DNA of 64,000 bases from Azonexus sp. (GTDB taxonomy: Bacteria > Pseudomonadota > Gammaproteobacteria > Burkholderiales > Rhodocyclaceae). The translations under genes were made by a program, and so were the position numbers. The stretch lies in the NCBI RefSeq assembly GCF_023150235.1, contig NZ_JAKLLH010000006.1, positions 62,001 to 126,000 on the forward strand, in the 5' to 3' direction. How positions within the stretch are numbered: position 1 is the first letter of the stretch; each line of letters opens with the position of its first letter. The notes under the pieces are model-generated. The model was not told the origin of the DNA and did no database searches. It saw only the letters and a list, made by a program, of their open reading frames with translations. This document shows positions 27,995-39,709 of the stretch, piece after piece.

Positions 27995-28048
27995 GCCTGC
28001 GTCGCCCCGCTTGGGGCCAATCGCAGGCCGGAGCATCGATTCTCCGGG
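27995..28048 (+). terminator. Two consecutive hairpins after algC
   Basis: GCCTGCG (27995) pairs with CGCAGGC (28022-28028), enclosing CCCC/GGGG. A second stem CCGGAG/CTCCGG follows at 28028-28048. Only a short mixed T run follows, so this may be a weak terminator or an RNA structure in the leader of the next gene. Confidence 0.5.
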
Positions 28049-28080
28049 GTCTATCTTTGTTTTGTTGAGAGGATTTTTTC

Positions 28081-29322
28081 GTGAGCAACGCGGCAGACCT
28101 TTACCTCGGACGCCAGCCGATTCTGGATCAGAACCAGCAGATCGTCGCTTACGAATTGCTTTTCCGCAGCGGCGATGGCAATGCGGCCAGCTTCGCCGAT
28201 GGCGAAATGGCCACCGCAACGGTAATTGCCAACGCCTTCACCGAACTGGGCGTGGCCGGCGCCCTCGGCACCTGTCGCGGCTTCATCAACGTCGATGAAA
28301 AATTTCTCTTCAGCGACATGCTGGAGTTGCTGCCGCACGAGAATGTCGTCCTCGAAATCCTCGAAAGCGTGCCGCACACGCCGGCGGTGATCGAACGCTG
28401 CCGCACCCTGCACGCGGCCGGCTTTGCCCTGGCGCTCGACGACGTGGTCGATAGCAACTGCCCGGACGAACTGATGCAGTTGATCGAAGTGATCAAGGTC
28501 GATCTGCCGCCGCTTTCCGAAACCCGGCTGCGCGACCTCACCGCCCGCCTGCGACCGCTAGGCAAGCGACTTCTGGCCGAAAAAGTCGATACCCGCGCCC
28601 AGATGGAACTTTGCCGCGAACTCGGCTTCACCCTGTTCCAGGGCTACTACTTCGCCAAACCGACGATCATTGCCGGCAAGAAGCTGTCGCACAACCAGGT
28701 CACGCTGATGCGCTTGATGACCCTGCTGCTCAACGATGCCGAAAACAAGGAACTGGCAGCCGTCCTCAAGCCCGAACCGGGTCTCACGGTCAACCTCCTT
28801 AAAATGACCAATTCCGTCGGCGCCGGCCTGAGCCATCGCGTCACCTCGCTCGGCCACGCCATCACCCTCCTCGGGCGACGCCAATTGCAGCGCTGGCTGC
28901 AACTGCTGGTCTTCACTTCCGGCGACAAATCCGGGGTCAGCAACCCGCTGCTCCTGCTTGCCGCCACCCGCGGCCGGCTGATGGAAATCCTCGCCAGCGA
29001 AATCGGGAGCGGCGGCAGCGCACTCTGCGACGATGCCTTCATGACCGGGATCATGTCGCTGATGCCGGCGGTGATCGGCCAGCCGATCGAGGAGATCGTC
29101 GCGCCCTTGCCGCTCACCGCCAGTGTCCGCGACGCACTGTGCACCGGCGATGGCCTGCTCGGCAACCTGCTGCGTCTGGCCGAGAGCTGCGAGTACGAGG
29201 ATTTCCCGGTGCAGGCCGAATGGCTGGCCAGGATACCCGGTCTTTGTCCGGCCACCCTCAGCCGCGCCCAAACCAGCGCGCTGCAATGGGCCGGCGACAT
29301 CATCCGCGAACAGGGCCTGTAG
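28081..29322 (+). CDS. EAL-HDOD domain signalling protein (YuxH family)
   Basis: The 413-residue cytosolic protein starts with GTG 28081, with AGAGGA upstream. It has an N-terminal EAL-type domain (about 5-200) and a C-terminal HDOD domain (about 205-400, LMRLMTLLLNDAENKELAAVLKPEP...). In the EAL half the signature reads YELLFR rather than EALVR. Several catalytic positions (LEILES, LALDDV, IKVDL, AEKVD) still look acidic or basic as expected. Related YuxH/CdgJ proteins are mostly enzymatically inactive effectors of motility and surface behaviour, so activity is uncertain. Confidence 0.88.
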   Translation: MSNAADLYLGRQPILDQNQQIVAYELLFRSGDGNAASFADGEMATATVIANAFTELGVAGALGTCRGFINVDEKFLFSDMLELLPHENVVLEILESVPHTPAVIERCRTLHAAGFALALDDVVDSNCPDELMQLIEVIKVDLPPLSETRLRDLTARLRPLGKRLLAEKVDTRAQMELCRELGFTLFQGYYFAKPTIIAGKKLSHNQVTLMRLMTLLLNDAENKELAAVLKPEPGLTVNLLKMTNSVGAGLSHRVTSLGHAITLLGRRQLQRWLQLLVFTSGDKSGVSNPLLLLAATRGRLMEILASEIGSGGSALCDDAFMTGIMSLMPAVIGQPIEEIVAPLPLTASVRDALCTGDGLLGNLLRLAESCEYEDFPVQAEWLARIPGLCPATLSRAQTSALQWAGDIIREQGL

Positions 29323-29419
29323 ACCCGCGGTCACAATTGCTGACCACAGACGTACACGGAGCCACCCGGACTGAGGCACAATCGGGCTTCCCGTATTTTA
29401 GTCGCGCCCTCCGATAGCC

Positions 29420-29719
29420 ATGCCGCAAGCCCTGACCAAACTCATCGCGCCGCTCTTCAGCCTGATCGCCCTGCTCGCACTGCTGACCGTTTCGGTCGTC
29501 GCCCTGCCCTTCGTGCTGCTTTTTGCCGTCGCGGTCGGCGGCTGGTTCTGGTGGAAAACCCGCAAGATGCGCCGCCAGTTGCAGGAGGCCCTGGCCGCCG
29601 CCCAAGCCGGCGGAGTGGAGCGTGACGGCGAGCCCGCAGCCGCTACCGGCGGCCAGGTCATCGATGGCGAATGCGTCCGCGAACGAGGCCCTCAGGAATA
29701 TCTACCGCGCCAGCCCTGA
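29420..29719 (+). CDS. Small membrane protein, function unknown
   Basis: This 99-residue product has two tightly packed hydrophobic stretches (LFSLIALLALLTVSVVALPFVLLFAVAVGGWFWW, residues about 13-47). A short amphipathic cytosolic helix (KTRKMRRQLQEALAAAQAGG) and a low-complexity tail follow. It is positioned between the EAL-HDOD gene and the alaS terminator. No family is recognised. The hydrophobic pattern and codon use support it as real. Confidence 0.6.
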   Translation: MPQALTKLIAPLFSLIALLALLTVSVVALPFVLLFAVAVGGWFWWKTRKMRRQLQEALAAAQAGGVERDGEPAAATGGQVIDGECVRERGPQEYLPRQP

Positions 29720-29756
29720 CGCGCTTCCCCTCGCCCTCCTTTGGGCTGAACGCAAG

Positions 29757-29800
29757 AAAAAAGGCTTTTTCCGGTGGTCGACCGTGAAAAAGCCTTTTTT
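29757..29800. terminator. Bidirectional terminator built on the GGTCGACCGT repeat
   Basis: The 15-bp arms AAAAAAGGCTTTTTC (29757-29771) and GAAAAAGCCTTTTTT (29786-29800) flank the repeat core GGTCGACCGT (29776-29785). With A- and T-tracts on both sides it should terminate the small membrane-protein gene and the convergent alaS. Confidence 0.85.
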
Positions 29801-29839
29801 CCTGGCGCCCCGCCTGCCGGCGGGGCCACGCGCTACTGC

Positions 29840-32473
<2,634 letters not shown>

Positions 32474-32569
32474 AAGCTGGGCGGCCTCAAGGGCGATGAA
32501 ATATCGAAACCGTTGATTTTAGCGTGAAACCGGACCGGATGAATGGCGAAAGAACGGCCCGGAATCCCC

Positions 32570-33115
32570 TCAGAAAAGGCTTGCCGCGTGCAGCGGCGGG
32601 GCCTGGACATCCTTGGCCGAAAGTACGGGTGCCTCGGCCAGCGGCCAGTCGATGGCGAGGTCGGGATCGTTCCAGGCAATGCTGCGTTCGAGTTGCGGAT
32701 CGTAGTAATCCGTCGTCTTGTAGAGAAATTCCGCGTATTCGCTGAGCGTGACGAAGCCATGCGCAAAGCCGGGAGGCACCCAGAGCTGCTGGCGGTTTTC
32801 CGCCGACAGCCGGGCACCGACCCAGCGGCCGAAAGTCGGCGAATCGCGGCGGATATCGACGGCCACATCGAACACCTCGCCCAGCACGACACGCACGAGC
32901 TTGCCCTGGGCCTTGGGGGGAAGCTGGTAATGCAGGCCGCGCAGCACACCCCGGGAAGAACGCGAGTGGTTATCCTGGACGAAATCGCCGGCATGGCCGG
33001 ACAGCTCGGCAAACTGCCGGGCATTGAAACTCTCGAAAAAGAAGCCGCGATCGTCGCCGAAAACTTTCGGCGTCAACAGCAAGACCTCGGGAATCGCCAG
33101 TTTTTCGCAGTGCAT
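32570..33115 (-). CDS. rfbC: dTDP-4-dehydrorhamnose 3,5-epimerase
   Basis: RfbC epimerises dTDP-4-keto-6-deoxyglucose toward the rhamnose configuration. The 181-residue cupin has QDNHSRSSRGVLRGLHYQLPP with the active-site His, VGARLSAENRQQLWVPPGFAHGFVTLS, and FLYKTTDYYDP. It starts at the base where rfbA ends (one-base overlap). It belongs to the minus-strand rfbB-rfbA-rfbC set. Confidence 0.96.
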   Translation of the reverse strand: MHCEKLAIPEVLLLTPKVFGDDRGFFFESFNARQFAELSGHAGDFVQDNHSRSSRGVLRGLHYQLPPKAQGKLVRVVLGEVFDVAVDIRRDSPTFGRWVGARLSAENRQQLWVPPGFAHGFVTLSEYAEFLYKTTDYYDPQLERSIAWNDPDLAIDWPLAEAPVLSAKDVQAPPLHAASLF

Positions 33116-34002
33116 CAGAACACCTTTTCCTGCAGCAGGGCATGTAGATACCGACCGTAGGCATTCTTCTCCAGCGCCTTGGCCAGACGGGCCAGTTGCT
33201 CGGCACCGATCCAGCCCTGGCGGAAGGCGATTTCCTCCGGACAGGCGACTTTCAGCCCCTGACGGCGCTCGATGGTCTGGATGAACTGGCTGGCCTCGAG
33301 CATCGATTCGTGGGTGCCGGTATCGAGCCAGGCGTAACCCCGTCCCATCTTTTCGACATTGAGACGTCCTTGCTGCAAATAAACCGAATTGACATCGGTA
33401 ATTTCCAGCTCGCCGCGAGCCGAGGGCCGGATCGAACGGGCAATGGAAATCACCTCGTTGTCGTAGAAATAGAGGCCGGTCACGGCGTAGCTGGATTTCG
33501 GTTGCAGCGGCTTTTCTTCCAGGTCGGTGGCCCGCCCCTGGGCATCGAAGGCGACAACGCCGTAACGCTCGGGATCGTGAACATGATAGGCAAATACCGT
33601 TGCCCCCTCACCGCGCACGGCGGCGCTCTGCAAGAGGTTCTGGAACTCGTGGCCGTAAAAGATGTTATCGCCGAGAACCAGGGTGACGTCGTCCTTGCCG
33701 ATGAAGTCCTCGCCGATGATGAAGGCTTGCGCCAGGCCATCCGGCGAGGGCTGAATGGCGTAACGCAGGGAAAGTCCCCACTGGCTGCCATCGCCGAGCA
33801 GCATCTCGAAGCGCGGCGTGTCCTGCGGAGTGGAGATGATCAGCACCTCCCGGATTCCCGCCAGCATCAATGTCGATAGCGGGTAATAGATCATCGGCTT
33901 GTCGAAGATGGGCAATAGCTGCTTCGAGACGGCGAGTGTCGCCGGATAGAGGCGGGTTCCCGAGCCTCCGGCCAGGATGATGCCCTTGCGGTTCTTTTTC
34001 AT
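33115..34002 (-). CDS. rfbA: Glucose-1-phosphate thymidylyltransferase
   Basis: RfbA makes dTDP-glucose from dTTP and glucose 1-phosphate. The 295-residue protein has the nucleotidyltransferase signature [16 protein letters not shown] at the N-terminus, LGDNIFYGH, and the C-terminal [14 protein letters not shown]. The start is ATG 34002 ([10 protein letters not shown]), matching the family N-terminus. An in-frame extension to about 34185 is unlikely since it covers the end of rfbB. Confidence 0.96.
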   Translation of the reverse strand: MKKNRKGIILAGGSGTRLYPATLAVSKQLLPIFDKPMIYYPLSTLMLAGIREVLIISTPQDTPRFEMLLGDGSQWGLSLRYAIQPSPDGLAQAFIIGEDFIGKDDVTLVLGDNIFYGHEFQNLLQSAAVRGEGATVFAYHVHDPERYGVVAFDAQGRATDLEEKPLQPKSSYAVTGLYFYDNEVISIARSIRPSARGELEITDVNSVYLQQGRLNVEKMGRGYAWLDTGTHESMLEASQFIQTIERRQGLKVACPEEIAFRQGWIGAEQLARLAKALEKNAYGRYLHALLQEKVF

Positions 34003-34052
34003 GATCTCTGATTTTCCTGGATTGGCCCTGCGGCCTTTTGTCTTTTTTCGCG

Positions 34053-35111
34053 TCAGGCGCGGTATTGTTTTGCCGTCCATTCGCGGTAGGCGCCGCTGGT
34101 GACGCGGGCCACCCAGTCGGGGTGATCGAGGTACCAGCGCACGGTCTTGCGGATGCCGCTGGCAAAGGTCTCGGCCGGGCGCCAACCCAGCTCGCGCTCG
34201 AGCTTGCGCGCATCAATGGCATAGCGCCGGTCGTGGCCGGGGCGATCAGCGACGAAGACGATCTGCTCGGCATGGGAGCGGGCATCGCCGCGCGGCTGGA
34301 ACTCATCAAGCAGCGAACACAGCGTCCGCACCACATCGAGATTGCTCATCTCGTTCCAGCCACCGACATTGTAGGTTTCGCCGGGTGAGCCGGCTTCGAG
34401 CACGCGACGGATCGCCGCGCAGTGGTCGCCGACATAGAGCCAGTCGCGGATCTGCTGACCGTCGCCATAAATCGGCAGGGGCTTGCCGGCAAGCGCGTTG
34501 TGGATCACCAGCGGAATCAGTTTTTCCGGGAAATGGTAAGGCCCGTAATTGTTCGAGCAGTTGGTGGTCAGCACCGGCAAGCCGTAGGTGTGATGGTAGG
34601 CTCGAACCAGATGATCGGAAGCCGCCTTGCTCGCCGAGTACGGGCTGTTCGGCTCATAGCGCCGGGTCTCGGCAAACGGCGGTTCGTCTTTTTCCAGAGA
34701 ACCGTAGACCTCGTCGGTGGAAACATGCAGGAAACGGAAGTCGTTTTTCTCGTTTTCCGGCAGTTGACCGTGGTAGGCGCGCACCGCTTCCAACAAACGG
34801 AAGGTACCGACAATATTGGTCTGAATGAACTCGTCAGGGCCGTGAATGCTACGGTCGACATGCGATTCGGCCGCAAAATGCAGTACCGCGCGCGGGCGGT
34901 GGCTGGAAAGCAGGCGCGTCAGCAAATCCGTGTCGCCGATATTGCCGTGCACGAAAACATGGCTTGTGTTGCCTTCGAGACTGGCCAGATTCTCGAGGTT
35001 GCCGGCATAGGTCAGGGCATCGAGATTGAGCACCGGTTCGTCGCTGTGCCGAAACCAGTCAAGAATGAAATTGCTGCCGATAAAACCGGCACCACCGGTC
35101 ACCAGGATCAT
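34053..35111 (-). CDS. rfbB: dTDP-glucose 4,6-dehydratase
   Basis: This short-chain dehydrogenase/reductase-fold enzyme converts dTDP-glucose into the 4-keto-6-deoxy form. The 352-residue protein has the NAD-binding [30 protein letters not shown] and the catalytic [12 protein letters not shown]. The start is ATG 35111 (MILVTGG) with GGGAG upstream. It is the first gene of rfbB-A-C. No dTDP-4-dehydrorhamnose reductase (rfbD) is present beside it. Confidence 0.96.
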   Translation of the reverse strand: MILVTGGAGFIGSNFILDWFRHSDEPVLNLDALTYAGNLENLASLEGNTSHVFVHGNIGDTDLLTRLLSSHRPRAVLHFAAESHVDRSIHGPDEFIQTNIVGTFRLLEAVRAYHGQLPENEKNDFRFLHVSTDEVYGSLEKDEPPFAETRRYEPNSPYSASKAASDHLVRAYHHTYGLPVLTTNCSNNYGPYHFPEKLIPLVIHNALAGKPLPIYGDGQQIRDWLYVGDHCAAIRRVLEAGSPGETYNVGGWNEMSNLDVVRTLCSLLDEFQPRGDARSHAEQIVFVADRPGHDRRYAIDARKLERELGWRPAETFASGIRKTVRWYLDHPDWVARVTSGAYREWTAKQYRA

Positions 35112-35189
35112 GAAGAATCTCCCTTCAGGGAAAAATTGAGTGCTCGCCACCCTCGTGCGGACGGCAGCCGGCCCGGAGCCGGCCGCGAT

Positions 35190-36530
35190 TCACTTGTCCA
35201 GCCAGGCATCGACCAGGGTGACGTCGTCGGGGCCGAGCAGGCCGGCGGCGGCCCGCAAACGCAGGCGCCCGAGAACGTAGGCGTATCGCGCCTGAGCCAG
35301 ATCGCGCTTGGCCGAGAAGAGCAATTGCTGCGCATTGAGGATGTCGAAACTGGTACGGACCCCGGCTTCCTGCCCCTTGCGCGCCGAATAAAGCGCCAGC
35401 TCGTTGGACTTGACCGCCTGTTGCAGCGCGTTGACCTGAGCAACGCCGTTGATCACGTTGAGATATTCCTGGCGCGTACTCTGGTTGATCGAGCGATAGG
35501 CGCCGGTCAAGTCGTGGCGGGCGCGGTCGCGCAGGGCACTGGTCTGATCGACGCGCCCCTGCGTGGCACCGCCGGCAAACAGGGGAATCGATACCTGCAC
35601 GCCAATGGTGTTGGACCAATTGACGGTATCGGTCATGGTGAAGCTCGGATTCTCGCTACGCCCGCGCGTGGCCACGAGGTCGGCAGTCGGCAGATGCGCG
35701 GCCCACGACTTGTAGTGCTCGCGCTCGGCGGCATCAAGCGCAGCCTCGCGGGCAAGTATCTGCGGATTGTTGGTCTGCGCGTATTCGAGCCAGCGCTCGA
35801 CATCGGCGGGTTCGGGCAGCTCCAGCGGCAGGCGCTGGCCGAGCGAAGCCAGCGTCGGCGGCAATTGACCGACAATGGCCTCGATGGCACGCAGACGGAT
35901 CTCGCGATTGTTCTGCGCCGCCAGTTCCTGCGCAACAATCGAGTCGTAGCGTGCCTGAGCCTCGTTGATATCGGTGACGGTGCCGACCCCAGCCTCGAAA
36001 TAGCGCTTGGCCTGCTTCAACTGCTCGGCGATGGCCGCCTTCTGTTCCGCCGCCAGGGTGACGTTGTCGATGGCGAGCAAGGCTTCGAGATAAGCCTGCG
36101 AGAGACGCAGGATCAGGTTGTGCTCGGCCGAGCGGTACTGCTGCTCGGCCTGGCGCACCTGTGCCGAGGCCTGCGCCAGCCCGGCCCAGGCCTGCGGCCT
36201 GAGCAATGCGAGACTAAGGTTCAGGGAAGCATTTTTTGCCGTGAAGGAGTAATCCCGGGTCGCCGGACGGCTACCGGAACGCAGTTCCTGGGTGGTGTCG
36301 TTGGCAATGCGACTGCCACTCAGGCTGAGTTGCGGCAGCAAGGCGCCCCGAGCCTGCGGCACCAGGCTTTCGGCAGCGCGCAGTTCGGCCTGCGCGGCGG
36401 CAATCTGCGGGTCGGCCGTGCGCGCTTCCAGGTAGAGGTCCTGCAGTGCGCCGGCTGAAGCCAGCCCGGAGAACATGGCCAGCGACAGCGCCGTGAGTTT
36501 CCAGCGATGGAGGGCTGTTTTCATGCTCAT
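35190..36530 (-). CDS. TolC-family outer membrane protein of a type I secretion system
   Basis: This 446-residue outer-membrane channel has a signal peptide (ending GLASA) and two TolC repeats. The first begins LYLEARTADPQIAAAQAELRAAESLVPQARGALLPQL. The second repeat half contains GVQVSIPLFAGGATQGRVDQ. Coiled-coil tunnel helices are rich in Ala, Gln and Arg. The start overlaps the stop of the HlyD adaptor gene (ATGA), so it is the last gene of the transporter-adaptor-channel set. It lacks the C-terminal extension of some TolC proteins. Confidence 0.92.
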   Translation of the reverse strand: MSMKTALHRWKLTALSLAMFSGLASAGALQDLYLEARTADPQIAAAQAELRAAESLVPQARGALLPQLSLSGSRIANDTTQELRSGSRPATRDYSFTAKNASLNLSLALLRPQAWAGLAQASAQVRQAEQQYRSAEHNLILRLSQAYLEALLAIDNVTLAAEQKAAIAEQLKQAKRYFEAGVGTVTDINEAQARYDSIVAQELAAQNNREIRLRAIEAIVGQLPPTLASLGQRLPLELPEPADVERWLEYAQTNNPQILAREAALDAAEREHYKSWAAHLPTADLVATRGRSENPSFTMTDTVNWSNTIGVQVSIPLFAGGATQGRVDQTSALRDRARHDLTGAYRSINQSTRQEYLNVINGVAQVNALQQAVKSNELALYSARKGQEAGVRTSFDILNAQQLLFSAKRDLAQARYAYVLGRLRLRAAAGLLGPDDVTLVDAWLDK

Positions 36531-37918
36531 TGCTCCCGGAACCCGAAGGTCATGCGGCTCAACATCGGCTTCAGCAGGTAGTTGAGCAAGGTCCGCTCGC
36601 CGGTCTTGATGACAACGTCGGTCGGCATGCCGGGCTGCGGCGTGACTTTGTACTTGCGCAACTCCTGCTCGCCATTGGGCGTGATCTCGATAATCGCCGC
36701 ATAGTAAGGCTCGCCGGTACGCGGATCGGTGATACGGTCGGCGGAAACCTTGGTCAGCTTGCCTTCGATGACCGGGTGCGCACCGCCCGGCATCACGATA
36801 TTGATGTGCATGTCGGCCAGTTGCCCCACCTGAACCTGATCGATGAGATTGACCGGCAAGCGGGCATCGACCACCAGTAGATCGCCCTCGGGCACGATGT
36901 CCATGATGCGCTCGCCAGGGCGGACCACCCCGCCGATGGTGTGCACTTCAAGACCGACGACGGCACCGTCGGTCGGCGACTTGATCACCGAACGCTCGAG
37001 TTCTTCCTGCAAGGCCTTTCGCTTGTCGCCCGTGCCGCCGACATTGCGCTGCACATCGGCCAGCTGGCTCTCGACTTCCTTGCGGTAATCCTGCAGGCGC
37101 TGGGATTTACGCAGGCGGGTCTCGCTGATGGCCGCCTGAGCGCGCGCCACCGTGGCCAGCGTATCGCCGTAGCTGCCGCGCAACTCGGCCAGCACACGTT
37201 CGAGTTCGTACAACTTGTTGCGGGGAACAAAACCTTCCTCGACCAGACCGCGCAAGGAAGCCAACTCCTTCTCGATCAGTTCGATCTGCGTTTTCTTGCC
37301 CTGCTGCACCGACTCCACCCCCTTGATCTGCTGCTGCAGGCCCGTGATGGTTTCGTCCAGCGCCCCTTGTTCGCTGCTCAGGGACGAGCGACGAGCAAGG
37401 AACAACTGCTGCTGGGCGTGCATCGCATCCTTGGCGCGGGGGTCCTGCGCCGAGGCGGCGACCAGTTCCTGCGGGAACTGCGGATTGGCCAGCGAATCGC
37501 GCTCGGCCAGCAAGCGTGCCTGCATGGCCTGCATCTGCCAGTACTCGCCGGAAACGATGTCCAGCTGGGTACGCACCTCGGTATCGACCAGGGTCAGCAA
37601 CACCTCGCCGGATTTCACTTTCTGACCATCCCGCACCTTGATCGCCTCGACAATACCGCCGCGCAAATGCTGAATCACCTTGCGCTTGGTATCGACGCTG
37701 ATCACCCCGACGCCGGGAATACCCTCGTCGAGCGGCGCCAGCGCCGCCCACAGGATGAAGCCGCCAAAACCGATAGCCAGCGTCAGATAGCCGAAACGAA
37801 CCACCTTGCGCTCATCGGTCTCGACCGCCGGTAACTGCCCCACCGGGTTCTCGTCGATCTGCGTCGGTTCATCGCCCGAGCGCAGCGACGCCATCATGTT
37901 CCTGATCTTTCCAAACAT
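36527..37918 (-). CDS. HlyD family type I secretion periplasmic adaptor
   Basis: This 463-residue adaptor has one N-terminal membrane anchor (FGYLTLAIGFGGFILWAALAP). The first lipoyl half is VISVDTKRKVIQHLRGGIVEAIKVRDGQKVKSGEVLLTL, followed by a long coiled-coil hairpin (about 90-290). The C-terminal HlyD signature region is PGMPTDVVIKTGERTLLNYLLKPM. It is typical of RTX/PrtE-type adaptors. It lies 15 bp after the ABC gene and overlaps the TolC gene. Confidence 0.94.
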   Translation of the reverse strand: MFGKIRNMMASLRSGDEPTQIDENPVGQLPAVETDERKVVRFGYLTLAIGFGGFILWAALAPLDEGIPGVGVISVDTKRKVIQHLRGGIVEAIKVRDGQKVKSGEVLLTLVDTEVRTQLDIVSGEYWQMQAMQARLLAERDSLANPQFPQELVAASAQDPRAKDAMHAQQQLFLARRSSLSSEQGALDETITGLQQQIKGVESVQQGKKTQIELIEKELASLRGLVEEGFVPRNKLYELERVLAELRGSYGDTLATVARAQAAISETRLRKSQRLQDYRKEVESQLADVQRNVGGTGDKRKALQEELERSVIKSPTDGAVVGLEVHTIGGVVRPGERIMDIVPEGDLLVVDARLPVNLIDQVQVGQLADMHINIVMPGGAHPVIEGKLTKVSADRITDPRTGEPYYAAIIEITPNGEQELRKYKVTPQPGMPTDVVIKTGERTLLNYLLKPMLSRMTFGFREQ

Positions 37919-37933
37919 TTTCCTGCTCCCCGC

Positions 37934-39691
37934 TTACTGTGCGCCAGCCGGCAATGCGGCGGTCTGCGTGGCTGCCGGGGCGGCGGGCTGGGCCTGCCGC
38001 GCCTGGCGGTTCTGCTGCTGGATCGCCTGCAACACCTGGTCGCGCGGCCCGAACAACTGCAACATGCCGTCGGCCATCAAGGCCAACAAATCGACGGCGG
38101 CGATGATGCTGGTGCGATGGGTAATCAGCACCACCGACACACCGCGCGCCTTCAGCGCCAACACGGCCTGCACCAAGGCGGCTTCGCCGGCATCGTCGAG
38201 ATTGGAATTCGGCTCGTCGAGAACAACCAGCGACGGATTGCCATAAACTGCGCGGGCAAAACCGATCCGCTGGCGCTGACCGCCCGAAAGGACGCTACCG
38301 CTTTCGCCAATCGGCGTGTCGTACCCCTTGGGGAAGCGCAAGATCATTTCGTGCACACCGGCCAGCTTGGCGGCCTCGACCACCTTTTCGGCATCGACTT
38401 CGCCAAAGCGGGCGATGTTCTCGGCGATCGTTCCCTCGAACAGCTCGATATCCTGCGGCAGATAGCCCACCGCCGGGCCGAGTTCGGCCTTGTCCCACAG
38501 GAAGACATCGGCGCCGTCGAGACGGACCTTGCCGGCCGCCGCCGGCCAGATACCGACCAGCAGGCGGGCAAGCGTCGATTTGCCGGAGGCCGACGGTCCG
38601 ATAATCCCGAGTACCTGTCCCGGCATGACCTGGAAACCGACCTGGCGGACAACCAGATTGTTGCTCCCCGGCGGCATGGCGGAAACGCCTTCAACCTGCA
38701 GGCGCCCTTCCGGACGCGGCAACTGCATCGCCTCGGGACGCTTCGGGTTATCGGCCAGCAGTTTCTCCAGACGATGGTAGGCCGTACGTGCCGAAAGCAA
38801 CTGTTTCCAGACGCCAATCGCCATTTCGACCGGACCCAGCGCCTTGCCGAGCAGGATGGAGGCGGCAATCATCGCACCCGGCGTGATCGAACCCTCGATT
38901 GCCAGCAAGGCCCCAAGGCCGAGAACCAGCGATTGCACGGTGATACGCACGGTCTTGGTCGTGGCGGTGATGGCCCCGGCCTTCTCGCTGGCTTCGTTTT
39001 GCAGGGCAATGAAGCGCAACTGGCGCTGCAGCCAGCGGCGCTTGAGGTTACCCAGCATGCCCATGGCCTCGATCACCTCGGCATTGCGCAGGTTGTTGGC
39101 GGCAAAGGTATTCGCGGCACTGGCATACATCGAGGCTTCGGCCAGGGGCTTGCGCGTCGTCACCTCGGTCGCCCAGGCGAGAATGCCCAGGATCACCATG
39201 GCGATCACGGCGAAAAGACCGAGCCAGGGACTGAACATGAAAATCACGGCCAGATAAAACGGTGCCCAGGGCGCATCGAAGAAGGCGAACAGCCCGTTGC
39301 CGGTAATGAACTGGCGGACGTTGGTCAAGTCTCCCAGCGCCTGGCCGGCATTGCCGCCGCTGCGTCGCAGGTAGCTTTCAAACGAGGCGGTGAAGATACG
39401 CTCGCTCAATTTCTGGTCGATCTGCGCGCCGACCCGCACCAGCAACTTCGAGCGCGTGTACTCCAGCATGCCAAGAATTGCGTAGAAACCGAGCAGGATC
39501 ACGGTCAACATCATCAGCGTCGTCTCATTGCGGCTCTGCAGCACGCGGTCGTAGACCTGAAGCATGTAAATGGAAGGAATCAATCCCAGCATATTGATGA
39601 ACATGCTGAAGATCCCGGCGCTATAAAACGCCTTTTTGAACGACAGCAGCACCTCATTGAGCTCTGTCTTGGGCAAAAGCAGTTTCTTCAT
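37934..39691 (-). CDS. Type I secretion system ABC permease/ATPase (PrtD family)
   Basis: This 585-residue fused ABC exporter has a six-helix transmembrane domain (about 20-310). The nucleotide-binding domain has Walker A GPSASGKSTLA, signature LSGGQRQRIGFARA and Walker B SLVVLDEPNSNLDD. There is no N-terminal C39 peptidase-like domain, so it fits the PrtD/HasD protease-exporter type rather than HlyB or LapB. It follows the TnpB-like gene by 18 bp, so both are likely on one transcript. No RTX substrate gene is in the window. A low-complexity Gln/Ala tail ends the protein. Confidence 0.94.
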   Translation of the reverse strand: MKKLLLPKTELNEVLLSFKKAFYSAGIFSMFINMLGLIPSIYMLQVYDRVLQSRNETTLMMLTVILLGFYAILGMLEYTRSKLLVRVGAQIDQKLSERIFTASFESYLRRSGGNAGQALGDLTNVRQFITGNGLFAFFDAPWAPFYLAVIFMFSPWLGLFAVIAMVILGILAWATEVTTRKPLAEASMYASAANTFAANNLRNAEVIEAMGMLGNLKRRWLQRQLRFIALQNEASEKAGAITATTKTVRITVQSLVLGLGALLAIEGSITPGAMIAASILLGKALGPVEMAIGVWKQLLSARTAYHRLEKLLADNPKRPEAMQLPRPEGRLQVEGVSAMPPGSNNLVVRQVGFQVMPGQVLGIIGPSASGKSTLARLLVGIWPAAAGKVRLDGADVFLWDKAELGPAVGYLPQDIELFEGTIAENIARFGEVDAEKVVEAAKLAGVHEMILRFPKGYDTPIGESGSVLSGGQRQRIGFARAVYGNPSLVVLDEPNSNLDDAGEAALVQAVLALKARGVSVVLITHRTSIIAAVDLLALMADGMLQLFGPRDQVLQAIQQQNRQARQAQPAAPAATQTAALPAGAQ

Positions 39692-39709
39692 GGATATGGC
39701 TTCATAAAA

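Noticed and set aside
39691-39709. A guide-RNA region for the TnpB-like protein
   Set aside because: TnpB guide RNAs overlap or follow the 3' end of the gene, but only 18 bp separate this gene from the ABC start, leaving no room.
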